This document shows, one piece after another, positions 12,501-46,689 of a stretch of DNA of 64,000 bases. The notes beneath the pieces were generated by a model, which worked only from the letters and a program-made list of their open reading frames with translations, ran no database searches and was not told the DNA's origin. Location: the NCBI GenBank assembly GCA_963457665.1, contig OY735224.1:46883311-46947310 (forward strand), written 5' to 3'. Positions within the stretch are counted from its first letter, which is position 1. Every line of letters begins with the position of its first letter. Made by a program: the position numbers and the translations under genes. This DNA is from Thysanoteuthis rhombus. Its lineage: Eukaryota > Mollusca > Cephalopoda > Oegopsida > Thysanoteuthidae.

Positions 12501-14227
12501 GAACCTTCTAGTTTGTTTTTTTTTTACTAGGTCTCATAATACAAGTACAATAATACAATACAGAGAGGGGGTCGCTTATTATAATCATTTTGGGACAGGG
12601 TCTTTTGAATAAAAAAATAACTGACCGACTAATAACATTAAACAAAGGATATAAAATTGGACATTATATTGTTATTGATTTATATTCAATAATGTAAACA
12701 ACTTAACAGAAAGTTGATATCAAATTATAAATGTTTATTAAATGTTTGAATCAATTCATTTTGATAATAACCATTTGATATTATCCGATCTGTTGTAGTT
12801 GGTAAATATACGATTTTCCTTTTTTTAAGTCTCTTTTGGAGGGACTTTCAAACTATATTATATAAAACTGAAAAAGAACTTTGTTGTTGTTTTTTTAAAT
12901 TAGCAATATATAGTAGTAAAAACAAAGAAATCCCATTTTTCGAATGAACTTTCAAGTTTATAAGAGTGAGTAGACTTGGGTATGACTTTTTCTGGCATCA
13001 ACAAACACATGGGTGACTTCCTGACAGGTAAATTTGAGGGTTTTTTTTTTCATTGTAATAGAAAAATAAAACAACAGTTGACAGTAATGCTTCATCTAAT
13101 GAGAATAAAAAAATTCAAGTAGCTTTATTAAAAAAATTTATTTGCAATCCAAATTTTTAATTAAAATTTTTCAGCTAGCTTTTAACTAAAGAAAATAAAC
13201 ATTAAAAAATAAAAGATAAAAAAAATTAGCAATTCTGGTTAGTTTAAAAAAAAAAAAAAATATTTAGCCAATTAGTTTTAAATAACTATGTTCTTCCTGT
13301 TCAAAAAAATAATTAATCCCTTTCAAATATTTAAAAGTAAAATTCATGCGAGCATTTAGAAATCAATTTCAAATTGTTTTTTTTCATTCCAAGTTGGAGA
13401 AGATCCTTTCTAATTAGAAGTAAATAGATAAAAATTTTCATTTCACCAATAAATAATCATAAGATGTTTCATTAAATACAATACATAGGTGTAGAGAAAG
13501 TATAAATTAGGCATGTCTTCTCACCAAGCAGTACCCACCTTTGATTCATATAAACACATATATACCAAAATCAAAAGATCAATAATATAACATTTTTAGA
13601 ATTGAACTTTTACGCAAAAAACAGGAAATATATATTGATATAATATTTATATATCGGGCAAGAGAAATAAAATATTTTATTAAATGGTTCTTTTGAGACT
13701 GTTTCGATTTTTACTTATTAGATCTGTTCTAGAAAAAATAGAAATTATGAAATTGTTCCGAGCAAGTATTGCTTTATATTTAATAAGATTTCTTTTAATT
13801 TTTTTTATATATATCAAAAAGAAAGAGCTTTTTAATAACTTTAAGAGAGCCTTCTTTCTGTTTGAAAAGTGTTTAAAACTGTTAAGGAAATAAATTTGAA
13901 CAGGACTTTGTTATTAAAACGTTTCGGAAGTTTGTCTTTTTGAATCTACAACATTGCTTATAATTAAAGTGGATAATAATCAGAGATTATTTGCCCGAAC
14001 AAACTAAAGCAAAATAATAAACAATAAATATTTATTTAAGGACATTTTCTAAAAAATATAAACAATATTTTTTTGAAAAGAAAGGTTGGGTAAGCGTTTG
14101 ATTTCAAAAGTCAAAAAAAAGTTGGTCTACACCGACCTTCAAAAAACAAAATATACCAAAAAATCTTCATCGAACCTAGGATCAAAGTTGACCAAATTGT
14201 TCATTAGAGATTAAATAATTACACTTA

Positions 14228-14370
14228 CCACAATTCCGAACAGAAAGCCTCCGGTAGAAGATAAGTAACCAACAGAAAACAAAGCACTTACTACTATAAC
14301 GACATAACTAGTTTACAGAGCATCCATTTTTACCGCCAAAGTGGTCCGGGGCAAGCGATCAGCTTGAATT
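14228..14370 (-). promoter_or_regulatory. Candidate DBF4 promoter and noncoding first exon
   Basis: On the minus strand, inside an AT-rich desert, a GC-richer island reads gccccggaccactttggcgg. TTTGGCGG resembles an E2F site. About 100 bases downstream are two consensus donors: TAGTA|GTAAGTG near 14300 and TTGTG|GTAAGTG at about 14228. DBF4 is an E2F-responsive, cell-cycle-regulated gene in mammals, and its start-codon exon here begins after a good acceptor, so a noncoding first exon is expected upstream. The link to DBF4 is inference from orientation, position and the site. Confidence 0.35.
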
Positions 14371-14574
14371 TCATTGGGTAAAATTCGAAATGCCAAAAGC
14401 GTTAAATTTTGATCAGGGAAGATTATTTTTTTTGAGAGAAAAAACCTTGCATTTTGATTTTTGATTGTTAGATAATGGAAAAATATTAGCGAATACAAAT
14501 CCTTCATTGAAAATCTTTGTTTTTATTTTTATTCCAGTATTTGACTCAAAGAGCTTACAGCAGAAGGTGGATTG

Positions 14575-14632
14575 AAACGCCTTGAACAGGGCTCGAACCC
14601 GTTTGAAAGTAGCTCGATTACAGACCGATCAT
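14575..14632 (-). mobile_element. tRNA-derived SINE scrap with B box
   Basis: The reverse strand contains gggttcgagccc, a near-perfect pol III B box, preceded by a region resembling the anticodon-to-T arm. No complete cloverleaf can be folded, so this is not a functional tRNA gene. Confidence 0.4.
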
Positions 14633-14899
14633 TTTTATTCATGTATTTTCCTGTTTTAATAATTATACCTTTTGTTTCTTCAAGTTTTAAGTTTTATATT
14701 GATTTGATGACAAGAGGGATAATTTAATTTTTTTTTTTAATTCACTTTCACTTTGAGCTTTTCAAATCAGCTATTGGGTGTTAGTTACAACGTCTAACCA
14801 TGTTTCTTTCTCTAATTAAATCTTATCTCTTACAAAATATATCAATTTGATTAAATTACAAATTGAAAACAATAATACAACTTAGAATCAAATCAATAT

Positions 14900-14945
14900 A
14901 CCGGTAGTTCCCAACCTTTTCATTATCAGGGACCCCTTTTATTTA
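14900..14945 (+). repeat. Dispersed repeat edge (gttcccaacctttt...gggacccc)
   Basis: The phrase agttcccaaccttttcatta followed by agggacccc resembles the ends of dispersed repeats seen in many animal genomes. A related phrase occurs at 24540-24605 (tcaaggaccccttcaa). Confidence 0.3.
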
Positions 14946-15741
14946 AATGATTTTCCCCTCAGACTGGGGCAGAGCTGGGGTTGGGGTTACTACGGGGAGT
15001 ACAACATATACTGATATTAAATATTGTATAATGAAAGTAGAGATTTGGGGCGAATCAAAATCGACCATCTCTACAGCTACGCACCAGCCACAGATCCCAG
15101 GCCTCTTAAAAGGTCTATTCACTCATCTAATTCGCAAACCCTCAATAACTCAGATCTCAGATCTCAGATTAGGAACCACTATCCTATATATCATTCTGCT
15201 TGTTTGTATGTGTGAACGTTATGCTTTCTGGTCATGGCTCATTTTTCCTCTAGTGCCGTCTCACACCAATAAAACGTGTTGATTTATTTGTTTTAACATA
15301 TTCTTGGGGTTTATTACTCCTTTCCCCTGTTGATGTTTCGCCGCTTACAAAGTATGTGGAGAAGGTGAGGAATCAATTGCTCTTCACAGGAATTATTGCG
15401 TAGTATCTTACAGCAATAAAATTCAAATTCTCCTCATGGCTTTCATCCTTTCTCTTCTCCCCCCCCTCTACCATCCTTGCAATGTAATCAATAAGGGTAA
15501 GAATGGAAGAGGGTGCTTATGCTTGGATGATAGTAAATGGGACTCAGCCTTTATTACAACTGTCTTAAATTCATTACCCCCCCCCCCCGAACAAATCTGA
15601 AGCTTAAAAATTGTTATAGTATTAGGCCAAATCAGAAGCGTGATGACAGTGATCTGGGCAAAAAAGGGTCAGAAGGTCCCTTGACCCGACTGCTCAGTCC
15701 ATCCCTGGGCCAAAGGAATAAAGACAGTAAGCAAAAGTAAT

Positions 15742-15744
<3 letters not shown>

Positions 15745-15821
<77 letters not shown>

Positions 15822-16020
15822 TTAATAATAATAATTATAATAATGATAATAATAATGATATTAAAAATAAATATAATAATATTGATAATGATTATAATGA
15901 TAATAATAATAATGATATATTGATGATAATAATAATGATGATATCAATAATAATGATATTAATAATAATCAATAATAATAATGATGATGATATCAATAGT
16001 AATGATAATGATGATAATAA
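15745..16020. repeat. Trinucleotide microsatellite (CTA)n then (TAA)n / TAATGA
   Basis: About ten CTA units pass into a long run of TAA-type units interspersed with TGA/GAT variants. The tract separates plain intergenic DNA from the two-copy repeat at 16100. Confidence 0.92.
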
Positions 16021-16099
16021 TAAACTGAGGGAAGTACTACAAATATAAAGTCTACGACACTAAATGTTAACAGTGGCCTAACAGAGGAAGGAAAATGGA

Positions 16100-16350
16100 A
16101 GCGAAGATGTGAACCACAACACTGGCGTGATAGGCGAGGGAGAGATGAGATGTGGGCTAAAGACCTGAGGAGACTTACTGTCACTCAGCCTTCAGCGATG
16201 ACCACCGGGCAACTGGTGTGAAACTGTAAAACACAGTATTATTGTGGTCTATGAGAATGTGGAGAGGAGGGCTGGAGACTTGAGGAAACTTGCTGTCACT
16301 CAACCTCTAGCGGTAACCACTTGTCAAGTGGTGTGAAATTGCAAATAATG
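16100..16350 (+). repeat. Two-copy tandem repeat ending in (TAA)-type tail
   Basis: A segment of about 80 bp (gacctgaggagacttactgt ... caactggtgtgaaactg) recurs at about 16270-16340 as gacttgaggaaacttgctgt ... caagtggtgtgaaattg. The second copy ends in aataatgataataataac, like a SINE with a TAA-type tail. Confidence 0.6.
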
Positions 16351-17565
16351 ATAATAATAACAGATACATTAGTTACCTTCGCATGTTATCGCAGTTAATA
16401 TAGATACATTCTATGAGTAATAAATTACTTCAACAAAAGGCTATGCTTTACTTGTAGGAATAAATGAAAAGCAATAATGACATCTTAATCGTCAATACCC
16501 GTGAGATTTCCTCGGTTCCAGCTAGTATTTAATACAAGCTGTATGTGATTAAAAAAACCTGCAACATTTAAAAGGGGAAATAACTCTTCAAAACAAGCTT
16601 TACAGTTGCCTCCCTTGTATTTACAGTCAGTTGTTGGCTGATACGCTTGGATGAGAATACAAATAAGTGTATCAACCAATCAGCTCACTGTAAATTCCAG
16701 GGAGAAAACTCATAAGTTATTCCCCAATCAAATATTGTGCTTTTTTCACACACACCAATGATGACAGTCCCAAATTACCCATCTCAAAAGATATCCATAA
16801 TCCCAACCCTCAAGTTGTTTAATAGGAATGTCAACAATGTTGGGGTTTGAGATGAGAAATAAAACAACGCTATCTGCTCTAAAGGAGGGACCCTATTTCA
16901 TTATGGTGGCTATAAAGTCCTATTTGTATCTCCAACTGGTATATCAGCATTTTAGTTATGAAGGGAAAACAAGTGCCGGCGTTATTTGAACGAATATAGA
17001 TATGTATGTATACTCATGCCAATCAAACAAATTGTGAAAATTTAACCCATGGGCAATCGCCTTCACATTTCCATGGATGATGGACAAAATTATACGTTCA
17101 GAATATAGGACAGAGGCAACCCTGTAACCCTGTTACTAGTTAATAATAATATATTTCTCTCATAAATGGGGGTTGTATAAAACAAATGCACTGTGCTATT
17201 ATCCTTTATTGATCATAAGGTTCTAATTCTCACTCAGTGAGTATGCTGACCCAGGAAAGGGGGTGCAACGCCCTGTTGCCCCCTGACCCCTCAGTTGATG
17301 CCCATAATTGAACCTGAACATTTTGATGGCTGCCGTGATCTAAACTTATTGAGACGAAGACGTCAAAAATGTTAATTTTAGGCTCTTGAAAATTTGCACA
17401 AGGCCAAAATTGATGGAAAAGGGAAGCAGGAAGATTGTGTTACACCAGTGTTCCATGTGTGGTGAGCCTGTTTACCTGCCTTGAAAATCAGCATTCAAAA
17501 TCTTGGTTTTTACCTAGACTTGAATACAGACCACTTGGTGCCAGTGAGAAACTCACAATTATCCC

Positions 17566-17753
17566 AATAACAAACAGGCCACTTCATCTATCCTTCTTTT
17601 TCAGTTAGATCACATCTACCTATCTATCTTAGTCTTTTCACATCTATCTATCTATCTATCTATCTCAGTCTGTTCGTATCTTTCTATCCGTCTATTTATC
17701 CCAATCTCTTCTTATCTATCTATCTACCTACTTACCTATCTTGGTCTGTTCAA

Positions 17754-17789
<36 letters not shown>

Positions 17790-17854
17790 CTGTTCATATC
17801 TCACTATCTATTTATCCATCTAAGTCTGTTCGTATCTGTCACTGATAATATCAG

Positions 17855-17885
<31 letters not shown>

Positions 17886-18021
17886 GTTTATCAATCTATC
17901 ACAGTCTTTTCAGATCTATCTTTCTATCTATCTCAGTCAGTTCGGATCTTTCTATCCGTCTATTTATCCCAGTTTCTTCTTATCTATCTATCTACCTACT
18001 TATCTATCTCAGTCTGTTCAA

Positions 18022-18056
<35 letters not shown>

Positions 18057-18285
18057 ACTGTTCATATCTGACTGTCTATTTATCCATCTAAGTCTGTTCA
18101 TATCTGTCACTGTTAATATCTGTCTATCGGTCTATCTATATATCTCAGTCTGTTCACATCTATCTCTCAATTTATCTATATATCTATCTCGGTCTATTCA
18201 CAACCATCCTAATAACAAACAGGCCACTTCATCTATCCTTCAATTTCAGTTCGATCATATCTACCTATTTATCTTAGTCTTTTCA

Positions 18286-18373
<88 letters not shown>

Positions 18374-18534
18374 TGTTCATATCTAACAGTCTATTTATCC
18401 ATCTAAGTCTGTTCATATCTGTCACTGTTAATATCTATCTATAGGTCTATCTATCTATCTCAGTCTGTTCACATATATCTCTCCATTTATCTATATACTT
18501 ATCTTGGTCTTTTCACATCTATCCGTCTATCTAA
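17566..18534. repeat. TCTA tetranucleotide array with higher-order duplication
   Basis: Runs of TCTA are separated by recurring phrases: cagtctgttcaaatc, ctatttatccatctaagtct, and gtcactgttaatatct. The lead-in phrase aacaaacaggccacttcatc occurs at about 17570 and again at about 18214, so a unit of roughly 640 bp is duplicated. Within it a sub-unit of about 270-310 bp recurs. A (CT)n(AT)n tract occupies 18288-18371. Confidence 0.85.
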
Positions 18535-18700
18535 GCTTAACGGGATTTATGCAGTGAAATCTTATTCATGTTCTTTAAACCATTCCCGTAAAACTCATGC
18601 ATAGAGCAATGTCCTGCTGGAAGGAGCTGCTGCCATCGAATAAGACAGTTGCAATGAAAGGATGCACCTCATTTTCAGTGAAGTTGAGGTAGGTGCTATG
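18535..18700 (-). pseudogene. Tc1-type DDE transposase remnant
   Basis: The minus strand reads TYLNFTENEVHPFIATV, then FQQDIALC, then after a one-base shift EWFKEHE followed by a stop. This corresponds to the Tc1-like block around the second catalytic Asp (HPF.ATV ... FQQDNAPCH ... EWF.EH). The Asp is kept, but the N after it is Ile and the His is lost. Weaker resemblance continues upstream to about 18860. A frameshift and stop make it dead. Confidence 0.72.
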
Positions 18701-19154
18701 TGACGAAGTATCTTCTATTTGAATGATAAGACCCAGTCACTCCTAGCAGGACGTTGCCCAAGCCACTGGCTGCATTTGCCTGTTGTTTACCCACAGCGCA
18801 TTCTGGTTCCATCGCTTCCCCGAGATAACAGCGTACACATACTCTGTCATCCCTGTGTGGGTGGGTTCCTGTTTGTATCTGTCAATGTATTAACAAACGT
18901 GGCTGCTACAGGGTCAAACTCCACTCCAACTTCTGGTCCGACTGAAAATGATTACTGCAACCTTTGTATTGTTTATATAATAAATGAATGATTATGATAT
19001 ATATTTTCTGGAATAAATGCATTTATTTAGAATGGAGTAAGCCCTGGCGTAATTGCAAAATAGATTTTCACAGATATATAAGACTGTTCAGTTTGGCGTA
19101 ATCGATAAGAGAACCTCCTACTGACTTTGGTCTTGATTTCAAACCACAGTAGAG

Positions 19155-19161
<7 letters not shown>
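18701..19161. other. Flank of the transposase remnant, 3' of the peroxidase gene
   Basis: A 90-codon open frame on the plus strand (18719-18991) overlaps the possible upstream part of the Tc1 remnant on the other strand and is probably its shadow. I see nothing else. Confidence 0.4.

Positions 19162-19229
<68 letters not shown>
19162..19229. repeat. (TA)n microsatellite
   Basis: Uninterrupted TA run abutting SINE-like unit F copy 2. Confidence 0.95.
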
Positions 19230-19230
<1 letters not shown>

Positions 19231-19232
<2 letters not shown>

Positions 19233-19497
19233 ATACTCTTATATATATGTAATGCTCTTCTAACTCGGGAATAGAGTACACTGGTGGATGGGGAATTCTG
19301 CATTAATAAATATATCGCTTAAATTCAATCTTACTGGCTGTCCAGTTCTGCGTAGGGCAGAGGTGAGATGCCTACCTCTGGGACAGAGGTTTCGAACCTA
19401 CCTCGTGTACTGAATGGGATAATGGATAGTCTATAGCCACACTAAAGAGTTGTAATACAATGAAACAGCTGTCCGTGGATGACATAATTATTTAATT
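19231..19497 (+). mobile_element. SINE-like unit F, copy 2
   Basis: Shares aataaatatatcgcttaaat, gaatgggataatggatagtc and ttgtaatacaatgaaacagc with copies 1 and 3. The B-box-like segment is aggtttcgaacctacc. It is flanked on both sides by TA microsatellites and followed by (AT)n(GT)n at 19496-19570. Confidence 0.6.
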
Positions 19498-19525
19498 ATA
19501 TATATATATATATATATATACATAC

Positions 19526-19570
<45 letters not shown>
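19496..19570. repeat. (AT)n(GT)n microsatellite
   Basis: A TA run with a short TACA interruption passes into an uninterrupted GT run. Confidence 0.93.
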
Positions 19571-19572
<2 letters not shown>

Positions 19573-19744
19573 GGTTTTGGTTTAACATGACGGGGCAGAC
19601 AAAAAGTGAAGAGTTTGGTGAGGATTGTTTTTGTTGTTATAGTGGACAAATTCCACTCCAGTCTCCGACTTGGAATAAATAGAAAAAAAAATAATAAGAC
19701 AAAATAAATAGAAAAAAAAGAGACAGAGGCAAATTGAATAAACT

Positions 19745-19748
19745 TTTA

Positions 19749-19750
<2 letters not shown>
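19745..19750 (-). terminator. Poly(A) signal AATAAA overlapping the stop codon
   Basis: The stop TAA is followed by TAAAAG, so AATAAA shares two bases with the stop. A pyrimidine-rich stretch (tgcctctgtctctttttttt) lies 20-45 bases downstream, as in a processing site. The 3' UTR would then be only a few tens of bases. No other AATAAA occurs on this strand until about 19026. Confidence 0.55.
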
Positions 19751-42139
<22,389 letters not shown>

Positions 42140-42299
42140 CCTGAAAGAGACAATTTGCTCGACAATTATTGGAGTCAAGTACGAAGGAGTGGAAAAGATC
42201 TTAATACTTATGGCCATAAAAGCAACATGAAAAAATGCGTGTACTGAAGAACAAGAAAAAGCGGTATATTGCATAAAATGCTTGCCTTAAAACTTTCAA

Positions 42300-42850
42300 G
42301 ATGACAACACCATATAAGTGTTCAGCCCATTCCCTTTTCTGTCACCCTTCCTCCCTTTTTTCACTCATTCTCTCCCCCCTTCTCTCTCTCACTCTCTCTA
42401 TCTTTCTTCTTTACAATGCCGTTTGGTGCTTAACAGGTAAAGTAGTAGAATGGCAGCCGTTAAGTTTGATGTCAAGTTACTTCCAATTGATTGAATTTAT
42501 TTTATAATTATTTGCAAATAGATAAATACGGGAAACTAATTAATTAGCACTTGATATACCTGGAGTTACCTCCCTTGGGATATAAGATCATTATATTATA
42601 GATTATTGGAATGAGTGCAAATGCAGACATGCATTATTATCAAGTAGCAAATTAGACGAAAAATTACTTTATTCCCCAAATTGGATTATTTTCATGGTAT
42701 TGCACTAACAGAATCATCGTTGATTTGAGTGGAGTCTCTCTACTTTTCCTGTTAATGTTTATAGATACTAGCTGAATAAGGTCATTTGCTATGTCAACCT
42801 AGATAACTTAGAAACAGCCTTGTCGATGAAAAAGACGATTTGATAAATTC
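42300..42850. other. Upstream flank of the peroxidase gene
   Basis: A pyrimidine-rich stretch (42330-42415) and a short mollusc-type motif (gttacctcccttggg near 42556). No TATA box or initiator can be placed with confidence. Confidence 0.4.
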
Positions 42851-42851
42851 T

Positions 42852-43070
42852 GGTCTGGTTAGTCACTCAAAAGAAACTGTCACGTAACCGACAACTTTTA
42901 GCATAAACTTACAATAAAAACTAACCACCTTAAGAAAAAAAAAAACAAAAAAAAAACGTAAGGGGGTTAAAAAGAAAACAAAGACAAAAACATTTTGTTG
43001 TAGATATACCAAGGAGTGAATATTTAAATCTTCAGCCCTCTAGCTTAGTTGGTGCAGCTAATTTAGTTTA
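42852..43070 (+). repeat. Family A copy, internally deleted
   Basis: Starts ggtctggttagtcactcaaa, jumps to aacttacaataaaaacta, and ends tcttcagccctctagcttag. Confidence 0.6.
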
Positions 43071-43181
43071 CTTGCGATAAAAAGCGACCACAATTAAGAT
43101 GAATAGTAGCAAAAACAAGTAATAATGATTTAATACTTCATCAACTAAAATAATAAAAAGTAAAATTGGATTGAACTGAAC

Positions 43182-43409
43182 TCATCATCATCATCATCAT
43201 CATCATCAGACTTTTATCGCCCGCCCTTGGACCTTCGCCGGTATTCACCACACCTCTCTATCGTTGGCGACGCGGAGCAATTATTTTCTGAACCTGTCCA
43301 GTCCATCTCGCCATCTGATATTCTGCCGGCCTCGGTTCTGCATTTGATCTCTGGGGATCCATGTTGTGAGTCATGATGTCCATTGGTTGTCTAACACTCT
43401 TGCAACATG
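43182..43409 (-). mobile_element. RTE-like LINE, 5'-truncated copy 5
   Basis: An ATG-type tail of about nine units, then the 3' end of the RTE-like consensus. It ends near cactcttgcaacatg. Confidence 0.78.
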
Positions 43410-43928
43410 CAGTCGATAACAAACACAGTGAAGAGAGAATCGTGGATGGGGAGTGAGTTTGATTTGGACTAACGCTTACCACTATGTTCCGTTGGTCTAC
43501 CGGTAGGAACAGTGGCACGTTAAACAAACCAACCTCCAGTAAAGAGGGTGATGAGTTCGATTCTTACCTGGAACTTTTTTTTCTATCTGCACTTATAATC
43601 TATTTTCTCACTTCTGAAAGGAACCCAACCTGAGTTGAACTGCTATGAAGAGCAGCGAAAATTAAGATGGACCTAAATAGTGGCCTAAATGAATAATAAT
43701 GCTCTCCAAAAGTCCTCAATTGAATGTTGTGAAAGGGTTAACAATAGACTACCATAGAATTGATCAAATTTTGAAGTAGGATCATTCATAATCACTTCCC
43801 CGTGATGATGACATTTCAAGAGGCATGCGTTCTCTGAGTGCTTTCTACTAATAAATATTTGTTTTTTTTTTTTTTTGGCGAACGTACTACGTCATTGAAA
43901 AAAATGTTTACTGGCTTTGAGACGCTCA

Positions 43929-43999
43929 CCATAGCGAGATCTAGCAAATCTTGGGGAAGGTCAATGTCCAACGTCGGACGTTAAAAGGCTGTTGCTGCT
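43929..43999 (+). mobile_element. RTE-like LINE, 3' scrap
   Basis: ggggaaggtcaatgtccaac followed by gtcggacgttaaaaggctg is the 3' terminus of the same LINE on the plus strand. Confidence 0.65.
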
Positions 44000-44109
44000 G
44001 GCAAAATTTTTATTGTCGATATATCGGCGTTCACCGGCAGGGCCAATATATCACCCATAAGAAATTCAATTTAAAAGAAATTAATAAAGTATTACGTTCG
44101 CTTGAAATA

Positions 44110-44209
<100 letters not shown>

Positions 44210-44581
44210 GGTTTTTTTTATTACCGTGCTACTGAGGATTCTTCAAAACAGTTATAAATATTCTGATTTTTCGATCTCCCCTCGACGTGTTGTCAATATT
44301 CTATTTACATTTGATTTTATATATGGGAAATTTATTTGATCAGCTATTTCATTTCGAATACCGGGTCTAGGGTAGGGAAAAACAGACAGGGATTCATTGA
44401 ACAGGTGTATGAAGTGTGTTTGCGGGTATAGCTCCATGGTGAGAGCAAAATACCACAACCTGGGAGGTCATGTTACATTCTTTCTCCCCGGTTCCAGTCG
44501 ATGACAATATTGACTTCACAATTATTTCAGAAAATGAACATTTTGGAGTTTCGGATTTAACTTACACTAATTGCTTCTCTA

Positions 44582-44584
44582 TCA

Positions 44585-44654
<70 letters not shown>
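44582..44654. repeat. (CA)n(TA)n microsatellite
   Basis: CA run passing into a TA run. Confidence 0.94.
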
Positions 44655-44656
<2 letters not shown>

Positions 44657-44769
44657 TATGTTTCATTCAGGATTCCCATTTTGCTCATTCACGGTCTATA
44701 TCAGTTCTATTTGTTTCTTTCAACGCGACAGTTATTAAGACTTGGTTATATAATCGGACAGAATGATTA

Positions 44770-44950
44770 TAAATTATGTTATGTTATATTGAAACACTTA
44801 TTTGAATTGGTCTCCCGTTATTACACAGTGAATGTATCATTTGGCCTCGACAGTGTAAAAAATAAACAATTAAAGAAAATAGGGCTGATGCAAGAATCGA
44901 ACCTGCAATCGATTGGGTCGATGCTTCAACGTAGGGTTATAAGAAAAGAT
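44770..44950 (+). mobile_element. Dispersed repeat family E with reversed B box
   Basis: gtgaatgtatcatttggcct and cagtgtaaaaaataaacaat recur at 53625-53680. The adjacent gcaagaatcgaacctgcaat is, on the minus strand, a B box (GGTTCGATTC), so the unit is probably a tRNA-derived SINE read backwards. Confidence 0.5.
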
Positions 44951-44959
44951 GATATTCAC

Positions 44960-46000
44960 TAGAATACATACTCAGTGAATGTGATCATTTCGTGCCTATC
45001 GCACTCTTCAGCAATCAGCCGTCTATTGTTTACTTCGGATTTTGAGAATGACCAGCCCATTTACTTTTAAACAACGTATACTACAATCATCCAACCAGGT
45101 TTTAAGGTTTTCTAAGGTATAACGATTCTAACCATGACTACCATGTATGTATACGAACGAACTCTCACATACCTCTTGGACTACCAAACGAAGCTGTATG
45201 ATCATCCTACCTGATTTTTGTTAAGTCTTTTCCCCGTTCATTCTAGCGAGTTTTCGTGTATTTTAACGCCCGAAATCATCTCTTCAAACTTATGTAAGGA
45301 TTTAGTGCAAGTGTTCAAATTGTTCAGTGAAAGCAGCCTCAGGGAATAGTATGAAAATAATTATAGCAATTTTTACGAACCACTGATTCCTACAGTAAGA
45401 GGTTGTTCTAAGGGCTATTTTGCTTCAGTTCTAACTAACGATAAAATTCAGTTGTATTTTTAACGATTTGGCGTTATTCGTATTTTCTTGTTTTGTTGAT
45501 TCATTAAATTTTGATAGCTAATAAACCTTAATGCAAAGTGAGTGTTTCTAAGCCTGAGTAATAAAGATGATTATCTTGTAAAAAGAATATATGTGGGTCC
45601 CTCTTGCGAGGCGCGAAGTTAGGCTTGTCCTTTCCTCTCCGTGTTAGAATTTCTTTCTTTCAGGCAGGGTTTTACGCTTTATGTTATGTTTATATAACGA
45701 CACAGATAACCATATTACTAATCCCATTTTACTATCATCTGCTATAATTATATCATTGATGATTTTTTAAGGTTTTGATCAGTTTCTAGTTGTTTGCAAA
45801 TTAGTTCAATCTTACTGTTTAACTCAAATTAGTCTCCTTTAATTGAATATGTCTAAACTTGGGTTAGTTTGCGATTGGAATGCTTTGGTTCAGATGCTGA
45901 AAGTAAACGAAAGAGTTCGTCTTTTCCTTTAGTTTCCTACCCCCTCTGACAGTGGAGGTGAATTGCCCTATGCCACTAAATCTCTCGAAGCCACCTTTGT
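44960..46000. other. Intergenic, nothing recognised
   Basis: AT-rich with chance open frames. A 36-codon minus-strand frame near 45170-45212 has splice-like ends but no support. Confidence 0.4.
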
Positions 46001-46004
46001 AGAT

Positions 46005-46210
46005 AAATTTACGCACGGGACATTTTTAAAAATCATTTTTCGTTTCCTTATTTCACATCTGTATTTTGTGTTTTAGATTTAAGGTGCAGACGCTCATATT
46101 CATCAATATTGGCAGTTTTTCTTCTTTTACACATTATTTCAGGAGCTAAAACTACTTATTCCCTTACGACACAATGAACGTCTTAATTCTATTTTTCAGT
46201 TTACTTGAAT
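46005..46210 (+). repeat. Direct repeat H, copy 1
   Basis: gtagataaatttacgcacgg, gcagacgctcatattcatca, attatttcaggagctaaaac and atgaacgtcttaattctatt recur in the same order at 47490-47710. Confidence 0.8.
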
Positions 46211-46280
46211 ACTTCTGGGATGCTATCTGCTCTAGGTTAGAAAATTATAACTTGTGTTTCAACTCTCTCACCTTATTTAC

Positions 46281-46664
46281 TCATCATCATCATTAATCTT
46301 TTATCATCCGTCGTTGGACATAAGCCTTCCCAGGATCCACCATAATTCTCCATCATGGGAGTTGCACAGCCAGGATTTTCTGAATTTGTTTAGTTAATCT
46401 CCCCATCTTGTATTCTGTTGGCCTCGGTTCCGCATCTGATCTCTGGAGATCTATGTTGTGAGTCATGATGTCCATTGGTTGTCTGCCATTCTTACGACAT
46501 GACTTGCTGATTGCCATTTAAGTTTTTTGATAGATTCTATGATGTCTCGGACTCCCGTTTTCTCCCTGATATACTGTGTTGTCTTGTAATCTATCCATGT
46601 AATGTTGAGCATGATTCTCACCTGTGCACGCTGCATGGTTCTCAGTTCGCAGGTCTGTCTTTTT
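46281..46664 (-). mobile_element. RTE-like LINE, 5'-truncated copy 6
   Basis: Starts with a short ATG-type tail. It contains atccgtcgttggacataagc and gttgtgagtcatgatgtcca and runs to about ctcagttcgcaggtctgtct. It lies between the two copies of direct repeat H. Confidence 0.8.
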
Positions 46665-46689
46665 GCAGGTCTTCCCCTTTTCTGCGACG

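Larger units (their letters stand above)
5607..14227. other. AT-rich noncoding stretch, probably first intron of DBF4
   Basis: No convincing exon was found. It contains poly(A) tracts (7688-7717, 7754-7774, 9534-9558), a possible LINE remnant (7295-7560), an unexplained open frame (8372-8560) and a family A fragment (9425-9530). About 10000-14200 is very AT-rich and I see nothing in it. Confidence 0.5.
14946..18534. other. Intergenic stretch dominated by simple repeats
   Basis: Between the candidate DBF4 promoter and the 3' end of the peroxidase. It holds the trinucleotide array at 15745-16020, the two-copy repeat at 16100-16350 and the TCTA array from 17566. About 16360-17560 shows no recognisable gene or element. 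Confidence 0.5.

Noticed and set aside
18719..18991. 90-codon plus-strand frame
   Set aside because: It lies opposite the Tc1-type remnant and is probably its antisense shadow.
43485..43540. Possible peroxidase 5' exon with donor GTGGTAAGC
   Set aside because: No start-compatible frame. The signal-peptide exon at 42088 fits in phase and function.
45168..45212. Possible small minus-strand exon between CAG and GTATGT
   Set aside because: Only about 12 codons, no homology and no partner exon.
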